From Conidiobolus incongruus B7586 (lineage: Eukaryota > Entomophthoromycota > Entomophthoromycetes > Entomophthorales > Conidiobolaceae), in assembly GCA_000697335.1 (NCBI GenBank), contig JNEM01009148.1, forward strand, positions 1-44,339: a stretch of 44,339 bases of DNA, in the 5' to 3' direction. The notes under the pieces are model-generated. The model did no database searches, had not been told where the DNA came from, and saw nothing but the letters and a program-made list of their open reading frames with translations. Position numbers and translations under genes: made by a program. How positions within the stretch are numbered: position 1 is the first letter of the stretch; every line of letters begins with the position of its first letter. This document shows positions 34,948 to 44,339 of this stretch, in pieces.

Positions 34948-35763
34948 TTAATTAGGTTTGGGCACTGGATTGGGGAAATTGGGACAAATTTGAGTGCCCA
35001 TCATAAACTCGTAACAGGAGAATGTGCCGTCTATTTCTTTATACCAACAAGGAGGTGCATTGGGTCCTGAAGCCGGATATTGTTTCTGATTGCCTCTGTA
35101 GCAGACCTTTGGTGGTGGTGGTGGTGGCGGTGGAGGAGGAGGAGGAGGAGGAGGAGGTGGTGGTGGTGGTGGTGGTGACGGCGGATTATCACTTGGAATA
35201 TTATTCGGGAAGGGGCAGGTTTGAGTGCCTGGAAGATATTCGTAACACGATCGCGTTCCATCAGGTTCAGCATACCAGCAGGGAGGCGTGTTAGGCCCTG
35301 ACGCTGGATATTGTTTCATATTGCCTCGGTAGCATATGCTACTATCAGCTCCATACCATACTGGACGTGGGAAACTATTTGGCCAGGGACATGTTTGAGT
35401 ACCTGGAGAATATTCATAGCATGAGTTGGTGCCATCAGCCTCACGGTACCAACATGGGGGACTGTTAGCACCATAAGCGGGATATTGCTTCTGATTACCT
35501 CTGTAACACATTGGTTGGCTTGGAGGTATTGGGTTTGGAGGGGGTCCAGGCCTTGGAATTGTATTTGGGAAAGGACAAGTCTGGGTTCCTGGAAGATAAT
35601 CGAAGCATGATTTTGATCCATCAGGCTCAGCATACCAGCAGGGAGGGGAATTGGGACTGGAGTCTGGGAATTGCTTCATATTCCCTCTGTAGCATAGTGT
35701 TTGACCATTCACAGATGAAGCTAATCCAGTTAGCAATGGAATGATTAATGTAAATGCAACCAT
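34948..35763 (-). CDS. secreted protein with four cysteine-rich repeats and a 22-proline tract
   Basis: 271 residues, one exon. A signal peptide covers about residues 1-20, so the protein is probably secreted or bound to the wall. The rest is four repeats of about 40 residues at 24-63, 86-125, 144-183 and 221-260. Each has four cysteines with exactly the same spacing, C-x17-C-x10-C-x9-C (24/42/53/63, 86/104/115/125, 144/162/173/183, 221/239/250/260). Shared words are CYRGN-x-KQ, PPCWY-x-E-x-DG, SC-[YF]-[ED]-[YF] and GTQ-x-CP. Two linkers are proline-rich: residues 71-84, and a tract of 22 prolines at 197-218. The aromatic, disulfide-rich repeats suggest small binding modules (for example for carbohydrate or host surface) spaced by stiff linkers. 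That is inference; I do not recognise the repeat as a named domain. There is no GPI-like tail. Confidence 0.9.
   Translation of the reverse strand: MVAFTLIIPLLTGLASSVNGQTLCYRGNMKQFPDSSPNSPPCWYAEPDGSKSCFDYLPGTQTCPFPNTIPRPGPPPNPIPPSQPMCYRGNQKQYPAYGANSPPCWYREADGTNSCYEYSPGTQTCPWPNSFPRPVWYGADSSICYRGNMKQYPASGPNTPPCWYAEPDGTRSCYEYLPGTQTCPFPNNIPSDNPPSPPPPPPPPPPPPPPPPPPPPPPKVCYRGNQKQYPASGPNAPPCWYKEIDGTFSCYEFMMGTQICPNFPNPVPKPN
35110..35175. repeat. GGN triplet tract encoding polyproline
   Basis: Twenty-two consecutive codons read TGG/AGG/CGG on the plus strand (CCA/CCT/CCG prolines on the coding strand), arranged as blocks of one codon type. This is typical of replication-slippage growth. The tract lies inside the secreted repeat protein, between repeats 3 and 4. 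Confidence 0.95.
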
Positions 35764-35805
35764 TGAATGAGTATGATTATGGTTATGAATATGAATATGA
35801 AATTA
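35764..35805 (-). repeat. hexamer-like CATANT repeats in the 5' leader
   Basis: Read on the coding strand, the bases just before the start codon are successive CATATT, CATAAC, CATAAT and CATACT units. This tandem degenerate hexamer would sit in the 5' untranslated leader. Confidence 0.6.
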
Positions 35806-35830
35806 AGCTAATAATATGAAGTATGAAAGA

Positions 35831-35840
35831 TATTTATATA
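35831..35840 (-). promoter_or_regulatory. TATA-like element
   Basis: On the minus strand this reads TATATAAATA, about 70 bases before the start codon of the secreted repeat protein. It is a good TATA consensus at a sensible distance, but the DNA is AT-rich. Confidence 0.45.
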
Positions 35841-38774
35841 TGCTATTCAATACAACAGTAGCCCTAGATGAAAAGTTTGATGAACGATCATTGCCCTATT
35901 CAGACACAATGAACTCATTATAGAAACAACTAAACATTTGAATCTCAGTTGATTATTTTTATTATCAATTGAAATTGCTAAATTTAAAATGTTACAAAAA
36001 TTTTGAAATGTAGCCAAATTTTGTTACTTGATTTCATTACTATTCAAAATACATTATTACTGTTTCAACTACTTTAGAGTTTCATAAAATCATATTTTAC
36101 TGCAATTTTTATTGATTTTTATTATTTTGAATCATAATAGTATTGAAAATTAATCAGCATTGTTTGATTATAGTATTAATAGTATTAATTTGGTGAATTT
36201 CATTTATATGAACATTATTATGAATTGCAGCATTATTTTTTCAACAAAATGAGTTGATGTGATTTAATGGAATATGTACATGGATAATATAGTGCATCTT
36301 TACAGCCATTACCAATCTTATTAACCATTAATAAGCTGAATATCACCAAATTTCATAATTACCATAAGATTTTCTGATATATTAATTATTCGATAAATAA
36401 ATCACTTCCATGAAAATGATATGATTATATTGATATTCATTGAATATATTCTTGAGGTACTAACTTTATTGAGTTAAAATAATCCAATTTACAATAACAT
36501 TAGTTTTATTTATTTTTAACCTATCCCAATGACGATGTGTATAGTATTTGCACCTATTGAATCATAGTAATATAAAATTTTAGGTTATTTTTACAGCTCA
36601 TCTTGATTTTTAAAACTCTAGATTTGGATACTTTGTTCTGGAATTTGTATAACTAAGATTGAATCCTCTGTAATAATATACAGATTCACCAATTGTCATT
36701 ATAAAAATATATAGTATTGTTTGGACGTAAAGGATATTGATATAGTTGAATTAAATTTTAACGTTTTTCTATGCGATATCAATTGTTTTACACTATATTG
36801 TTGTTTGTCTCTTTCAATTAAGACAATTAATCATAATAATAAATTATTTTCAAAGAATTTAAATTGAAAACATGATAAAGTTTTTGATAAATATCCATTA
36901 TTCCATTTTACAATTGAATATCATTGATTTAAATTTTAACGATATCAAAAAACAAGATCAACAATTAGTAAATATATTAATTATATCAAGCTGGTGGACA
37001 ATATCTGTGTTATTAAGGTGAGTAAATAATTAAGTACATTTTTTATCATAAAAACTTGGTTTAAGGAATATATTCAATTACCTATCCATGATCAATCTTA
37101 ATTTATAATATTATGTTTGATTACATAGGATTTTAATTCAATATATTAAGCTTATTTATCTTGACAATCTAAATGACCACAACTTGACTGAGTTTGATTA
37201 GCAAAATATTGTATAAAACCTCAAATGAATTCAATGAATAATTTATATGCTATTACACTGTCAGTTAGTCCTTGAACTAAATAGTTGATATGTTGATAAA
37301 AATGGCTAATATAATGGCAGGATCTTGAAGTATAAATAAAAGAGGTATAAAAATGTTAAATTCTTATTATTTATTAATTTAAAATCCAACATTAATACAA
37401 TATAAATTGGCTAAATTTGAAATAATAAATAGCAAGTAGTCAATAAATTCGACTTCTAGCCTTTATTTGAAATATGTCAATATTCGTAATTGGAATGAAT
37501 GCAATTTTATAATATATAAGATAATAGCATAAATTATATGACTTTAGCTACTGGTTAAATTAATCAGCTAATTCTTTTGGCACAATAGTCACATGTTGAT
37601 TTAGATACAAATGAGGCAATTGTGACTTAATTTCAAGTTGTCAGATTTAATATTAATTAATAAATTTTTCAACTTCAATTAATTACTGATTTACAGACAT
37701 TTGCTTTGAATAATATATAGATGTAATAACTATAAATATTATCAAATGCAACTAATAATGGAATTTAACATTTTTAAAATATTTAAATTACCAAACTGAC
37801 TAACATCCAACCTTAATAGTTGCCAATTTTGACCAAATAAATGATGGAGATTATTATTGCATTAGTTTAAATATTTACTATATACCGTAGCATAGTCATT
37901 GTTAGCCTTTATTATTATAAATTATCGATCCACAAATAATAACTTGTATAAATGTATATAAAATATATTCAAGCTTGAAAATCAAAATCCTTTTGCATTG
38001 GTATTTTGAATATATTTTTTTAATTAAAATATATATTTGCATATATTTATATGTCAAGGAAAATATTTAATTAGAGTGTTTCCTAATATATTAAGGAAAA
38101 AAAATATATGACTGACATACAATTTTCATATTTTTTCAAGGTTCACAATAGTTGAATAGTAAATATTGTATTGAATGATGGTAGATAAGAGTAGATATAT
38201 ACTAGTACATTATTTATGAAAACATTGGGTTATACCATATATCAACTATTGTACAAAAACTAATTTGTATACTGGATGTTTTTTTATAGCAATTGAAATT
38301 ACTAACCACTCAAGTTTGATCGTATTTTAAAATAAAATCAAACCAAGAATTATATACTAAAAACCATATATAACAATATACAATAAAGTCAAGTACCATA
38401 TTTTAAATAATTTAATATACTAAGTCTATATTGATTTTCGATTAATTTGAAAAATGATTGCTACTTAGTGCTCATAGTATTTATGAAGAAAAGATTAAGG
38501 TTCATTTGAAACGATTTTCAATTTGTTTCTGAAATGGAGAAAAACTTACTTATCAATGATTAAGAACATCTACTGCCAAAAAATATGAACATCAATAATT
38601 GACAGTATGAAGAAAGGATTGATACAAGAGATATACATCTAGAAAATTTAAGTTAGATTTAATTTAGTTTTAAGATCGAAACTAATGGAGAAATATCTTT
38701 TAAATAAAACCGGTTAATTAATATTTAAATTTATTGAAAAAATTAGTGAAAAAAAATCATATTTGGGTATTTCT
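35841..38774. other. AT-rich intergenic spacer
   Basis: No gene, RNA or repeat of note over nearly 3 kb between the promoter of the repeat protein and the 3' end of the Fox2 gene. Confidence 0.65.
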
Positions 38775-41727
38775 TTACAAATGTGATTTAGGAGTGAGTT
38801 GAACGTCGTTGAAGAATTCAACAGCAGCATTGTTGAGTACAATGGCATCTCTTTCTTTGACAATAGTTTGGAAAATAACCTTCTTAGGATTGGCATCATC
38901 CTTCCAAATACGCACTTCCAAAGTTTCACCTGGGAAGACGTGCTTGGTGAATCGAACTTTCATACTACGAACCGAAGTTGGATCTGCATTTCCAAGAATG
39001 TCAACAATCTGTTTGACAGAAATACCGAATGAACAGAGTCCATGAAGAATGGGTACATCAAATCCCCCAATGGCAGACATCTGAGGGTCAATATGGAGAG
39101 GGTTATAGTCACCACTTAATCTATATAAGGCAGCTAAATCTTCAGAAGTCTTGTAAGTAGCAACGACATCTGGTTTACGCGAAGGAGGAATGTTGGCAGC
39201 AGTAGCAGGTCCACGATCAGAACCTTGTTTTTTGCCTCCAAATCCACCAGCTCCACGAATAAATGCAGTAAATTCAGTGTAGAATAGTTTATCTCCGCTG
39301 TTTTCGTCATAGCCAGTAGAATCTAAAACTACAATTGCTCCCTTACCCTTATCCAAAACTTCGAGAAGTTTACCTTCACATTTAATCTTTCCTTCAGCTT
39401 GTAGTGGCTTGAAAATTTCGACATATTGCTCACCATGAAGCAACATCATAGGATCGAAATCAGGAATAATTGATGAAAGATCAGTTTCAAATACAACATT
39501 AGAAGCAGGGATAACAGGGTAAGTTGGTAAAGGTAAAATGTTCTCGTGGTTCTCGTATACGTAATGTAGCTCTTTACGAGTGGCACCAAGTCCCAAGTTA
39601 TATAAGATAGTATCTTTCTTGGTGTATTCAAATGTAGCGACAGACTTGGGAACTGAACTATCTGCTGAGTCAGATCCTCCTGCTTTAAGTTTTTCAGCTT
39701 GTTCGGCGTATCGTTCATAGAAATGTTGAAAGGATTCAGTGGTGGTAGACGGGTTGGAGACATTCTTGTCAAAATTGGTGATTGATGCCCAGTTCTCTTT
39801 AATTTGCTCAGGTGTGATAGTGGTTGGTGGGAGAGTTTTTCCTTCTGATCTCTGCCAACGGACTCGAGAAACCTTACAACTTCCTACTTCAAAAATACCA
39901 CTATTAACAGGGCATTCTTCAGAAGCAAGAAGACCGACAAGGGGAGCGATAAAATCGGGCTTAAACATTTCGTGAAGTTCATCAGGGAAAATACCTTTGG
40001 TCATTCTTGTTCCAGCATTGGGAGCGATAACATTGGATAAGATATTTTTGCGTTCGCCTTCGAGTGCACAAGTATGAGTAAATCCAATAATACCACCCTT
40101 AGCAGCAGCGTAATTAATTTGACCAAAGTTTCCATAAAGACCCACAGCAGAACATGTGTTAATGATACGGCCATATTTTTGTTTATTGAAGTGGGGCCAA
40201 GCAGCCTTAGTTACGGAATAGGTACCAAACAAATGGACTTTATAGACCAAATCGAAATCTTGATCAGTCATCTTGAGGATTGATTTATCACGCAAAATAC
40301 CAGCATTATTAACGAGAATGTGCACACCACCAAATGCTTTAATGGCTGTATCGACAATCTTTTGTCCAAACTCAACCGAATCATAATTGGCAACGGCTTT
40401 ACCACCAGCCTTCTTAATTTCATCAACTACAATATCAGCTGGACGGCTACTGCCACCCGAAGAACCATCGGTAGAACCACCCAAATCGTTGACGACTACT
40501 GAAGCTCCCATTTTAGCCAATAAAAGTGCATAGCAACGACCAAGACCAGCACCAGCACCAGTGACAATGGCAACTTTACCATCTAAACGAATTTCTGGTC
40601 CTTGAGGATTGGAAGCTGATTTGGTAGCAATTTCCAAAGCAGATTGCCAATCATTATCAACCAAAGATTGTGGAAATTCGCTATCCTTGAAATCATTAAT
40701 TTCATCCCATCTTTTAAGAACAGCGGATGGAGTGAAGGTATCGTCTGCTTTGAATACAACACCTTTACTGCGTTCCCGACGGACTTGGTGGTATACACCA
40801 GCAGCGAGTTCAAAGAGATCTCCAGAGTTCTCATTATCTTTATGGGCAAGATAAAGTACAAGAGGAGCAATATAATCAGGCTTCATAGCTTCCATAAAGT
40901 CTTCTGGAATAATACCCTGAGTAAGACGAGAGGCAGCGATAGGAGCGATAACATTACATTTAATATTATATTTATCCCCTTCAATGGCAACGGTTTTAGT
41001 TAAAGGAATGAGCGAGTGCTTGGCTAAATAGAAATATTTAATAAAAATAATTAGTTGAAAATATAACTATTTACCAGAAGAATAGTTTGTTTGACCAAAG
41101 TTACCATACATACCAGCAGCAGAAGATGTATTAATAATTCTAAATAATTGGTTATTAACATGAAAGAGAATACTATAATTGATAATACCTTCCATATTTT
41201 TGTTTTCTGAAAGTATCCCAAGCAGCTTTAATACATTTGTAAGCACCTCTAAGATGTACGCGGTGAATAAGATCCCAATCAGAATCTTCCATTTTGGCTA
41301 AAGATTTATCACGAAGAATACTAAAACGAAGTATATTAGTACTAGATATGAAAATTAATATAAAGCATATTTACCCAGCATTATTGATCAAAATATCAAT
41401 TCTTCCAAAGTTTTGAAGAGCAGTGGCAATAACTTTGTCCCCATCTTCAACGGAATCATAATTAGCAACAGCAATACCGCCCTTCTTACGAATTTCTTCA
41501 ACAACAAGATCTGCAGCACGTGAATTACTTCCAGAGCCTGAAGCGGAACCACCCAAGTCGTTAACAACGACTTTAGCACCTCGTTCAGCTAACAATAGTG
41601 CATATATTTTACCGAGACCTTGATAAAAAGGACAATTAATATATTAAATCGAAAAAACACAAATGGAATTACCTCCACCAGCACCAGTCACAACAGCTAC
41701 CTGATTATCAAAACGTAATTGAGACAT
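38775..41727 (-). CDS. peroxisomal multifunctional beta-oxidation protein (Fox2 type)
   Basis: Five exons join to 914 residues: 41727-41673, 41618-41375, 41320-41189, 41139-41075 and 41023-38775, with GT..AG introns of 54, 54, 49 and 51 nt. It performs the hydratase and (3R)-hydroxyacyl-CoA dehydrogenase steps of peroxisomal fatty-acid oxidation. Two short-chain dehydrogenase domains stand in series, the fungal layout. The first starts with [12 protein letters not shown] and has catalytic Tyr163 and Lys167 (NYSSAK). The second starts with [12 protein letters not shown] near 316 and has Tyr470 and Lys474 (NYAAAK). The C-terminal hydratase-2 (MaoC-like) domain carries [10 protein letters not shown] at about 803-812 and [10 protein letters not shown] at about 819-828, with Asp804, Asn806 and His809 of the active motif. 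The protein ends in Ser-His-Leu, a plausible PTS1 peroxisome signal. Length matches fungal Fox2 (about 900). All introns lie in the first fifth of the coding sequence. Confidence 0.96.
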
Positions 41728-44339
41728 GATAAATCAAAAGTGAATAGGTTATAAAATACAAATAAAAAGATTAAATCACAAAGAAAGCAACCTTAGCCCA
41801 ATTTAAACCCTTTTGAATTCAATCAACCAAAAATCATATGTCACTCTTTAGATCATTTCGTCATCCTAATTAGTCAGGTGAAAGTTAAACCAACTGCATA
41901 ATGTAATTATCTTGAAAAAATATGTTTATTAGGCATAATTCATTCGATTATTTCATTGTGACAATAGATTTAATCGTGATATTGCGGACCTAATTAAATT
42001 TATGTTGAATAATATTTCTTTTAAACATGATTCAATATACAATTTTGTAAGTATTTAAATAATTTGTAGTATATAGTTCTTTCAGATAATTTCATTAAAT
42101 AAAAAATTGACAGGAATTAAAAATTTGTTTTTATATTTTAAATATAATAAAAATTTAAATAGATATTTACTTTATTAACATTCGATAGTGATTATATTAC
42201 TACTTGAAATTAATAGCTTAGTAATTGATTCAAATATATATTTAAAATTTCTTTAATTAAAATAATTTAAATTTCAACATTATCTCCTTTTATCCGATAG
42301 AATTATATATATTGATATACAGATACAAAAGATCTATAAACGATGATTTAATTAAAATTATATAACTACTCAGTATTCAATTAAGCAAAAGAAATATTTT
42401 TGGTAAATACAAGGTGTTTAATATTATAATTAAACCTAATGGATATATATTGAAATATATATTTACAATAGATTAATTTAAATTTTAAACCAAAAGATTA
42501 TTTTTAAAATCATAAAGTTATCTCGTTTTATCTCCACCTTAGATATTTTAATTAATTCCGATAGCATATCAAGATATTTAAGGTTAAATTCTAACCTGAC
42601 TTAATTATATAATTGGCCAGAATTAATTAATATTCAATGGTATAGAATTATCTAGTTAATACAATGATTACAATATTTTTGACAAATATACTCCTTATAT
42701 ATAAAAAAGCATTTTTTGATTTTTCGCAATAATTATTCATTTACAAAATATTTAATATTTGAAAGTTCATATATCCTTTTCTATCATTAGTTAATATTTT
42801 TAAAACTGTAAAATATTGTTAAATTATATAATTCTATTATAATTTTTTCAAAAAAAATCATCTGTAATTTATTTATAAAAATATAATATATCATTTCGAG
42901 TGCAGAATATTGCATTATATTCAATTTTGGTTTGTGATTAAATAATCCCCTTATATTGATTCATTTTTCTAAATTTTTGAATATTTGCATATTTAGGACA
43001 AAAAATATAACTGAAAATCAATTACTATAATTGGAATAGTTTAAATTTTAAGAATTTAGTTATACTTACATCATCATTCATCTTTCTTGATCTACTTTAA
43101 AATTTTAATTCAAAATAGAATATTTTAATAACATTTAATTTGAGTATTGGTATATTAGGTATCTTTATATTTATATTAAAATTTATACATATTTAGTGTT
43201 GGAATATTAAAAAATAATAAATTATAATCTACTCTTTTTGAGTTCCAAATTTAACTGATAGATTAGTCGATCAATTGAAATCGCACTAAAATTTAATGTC
43301 AATCGTCTGATCAACTGTTATTTTCATATGAATGTCATCTATTTATTCCAAATAATTGACATAATCAGCAATCCAAAACCAATTTCAATAAGTTTAAAAA
43401 GCATTTTGATATCATTTATATTATGACCATAATATAAACAATCAAGGATTAAGAAAATCTTTTACAAAATTGATAATTTTAAGTTGAAAGTATTAATAGA
43501 ATAAATTAGGTCATGATTAACAGGAGTACCAATATTTTATTCAAAGATTTTTTTATAAATCAATTTACAGTGATTAAAACTAGATTTTTAATTCAAAAAT
43601 ATAATAGAATTAGAAAGATAATGTTGAAAAAAATACAGTCCATTATAGTTAGAATCTTAAAAATTATTGAATATAAAAATTTCATTCATAATTTATATAA
43701 AATTTGAAAGTAATTTAGAACGAAACATGTGTTAATTCATTTTAATATGTTCAAATAATTCATAGTTGTCATATCAATATTACATTGGCTAGATTTATAT
43801 ATATCAATAAAAGTATTTAATTTTAAGATATATCCTTTGATATATTTGTTCTAATGTATAATCAGCTATACATTTCAAAAAATTTTAACAAATCTGAATA
43901 AATTCAGAATGTAATTATCATTTTTCAGGATATCAAAAATATAAATAGTGAGTATATTATTAATTTGTTAATGAATTAGAAATCTAATGTATATAATATA
44001 AAATGTGGTTAATAAAATTAGTACCTGAAAATTTTTAAATATTAGTATAAAAACTAAGTAATAGCATAATTTTAAATTAAAATTAAATAAAAATATTAAT
44101 ATATTATTTATAAAATTGAATATATAATATAAAATTAATATTCTCTTTTATTATTAATAACTCTTTATTATACTTAATAAGCTTTTAACATTTCAAAAAC
44201 AGTTCTTTCTATTAAAGACTAAAATTTGATATTTTATAAATTAATTTATTTTCAGGAATTTTGTTTGTAAATATATTTTTAATTATCTAAAACAATTATA
44301 ATTATATAAGTTATAATCAAATAAATTATAATCTAATAA
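41728..44339. other. AT-rich intergenic spacer at window end
   Basis: Holds the promoter side of the Fox2 gene in its first few hundred bases. No further gene is supported. The 64-residue frame at 43513-43707 (+) has the I/K/N/F-rich composition of random AT-rich DNA. Confidence 0.65.

Noticed and set aside
35022-35744. Frames of 77-105 residues with poly-V, poly-E, poly-H or poly-L tracts
   Set aside because: Other-frame readings of the triplet tract and repeats in the secreted repeat protein.
38714-41003. Many frames of 60-119 residues on both strands
   Set aside because: All overlap the Fox2 coding sequence in other frames.
43513-43707. 64-residue plus-strand frame
   Set aside because: I/K/N/F-rich low-complexity translation in spacer DNA.
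1-44339. tRNA genes, rRNA genes, CRISPR arrays, intact transposons or LTR elements
   Set aside because: I scanned by eye for B-box-like GGTTCGA patterns, regularly spaced repeats, terminal repeats and transposase or reverse transcriptase motifs and found none that hold up. A covariance or repeat search could still find weak ones.

Overview
The window is very AT-rich eukaryotic DNA with compact protein genes and short introns (about 45-55 nt, GT..AG). The gene set points to an aerobic, probably early-diverging fungus. It includes a peroxisomal multifunctional protein with two dehydrogenase domains (the fungal Fox2 arrangement), two secreted dipeptidyl-peptidase-V-type enzymes, a sphingolipid delta-4 desaturase, and GCP4, CCDC174 and ALKBH6 homologues that Saccharomyces lacks. 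An AT-rich zygomycete-grade lineage (for example Entomophthoromycotina) would fit, but that placement is inference. Standard stop codons are used: intact genes end in TAA, TAG or TGA.

Layout. 1-5040: AT-rich spacer with microsatellites and a possible gene relic near 4450-4790. 5041-6123 (+): sphingolipid desaturase. 6124-9509: spacer holding one GC-richer island of unknown nature (7033-7440). 9510-10412 (+): unrecognised 300-residue protein. 12071-14101 (-) and 19508-21532 (+): two related secreted S9 peptidases arranged head to head, with a decayed reading frame at about 19041-19380 just before the second. 24609-29446 (+): a tight block of three intron-bearing housekeeping genes, CCDC174-like, ALKBH6-like and gamma-tubulin complex component 4. 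I assembled their exons by hand and all join in frame.

30010-33890 holds two broken copies of normally essential host genes facing each other: a TFIIIC subunit (GTF3C2/Sfc6 type, +) and the origin recognition subunit ORC4 (-, lacking its N-terminal part). 34164-34805 (+): Tim17/22/23-family membrane protein. 34948-35763 (-): a secreted protein of four cysteine-rich repeats with identical spacing and a 22-proline tract. I do not recognise its family, and it is the best candidate for something undescribed. 38775-41727 (-): the Fox2 gene, with all four introns crowded at its 5' end. 41728-44339: AT-rich spacer.

The genes form no obvious pathway cluster. They cover lipid metabolism (desaturase, Fox2), extracellular digestion or surface functions (two peptidases, repeat protein) and core nuclear or cytoskeletal housekeeping. 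No CRISPR arrays, tRNA or rRNA genes, or intact mobile elements were recognised.
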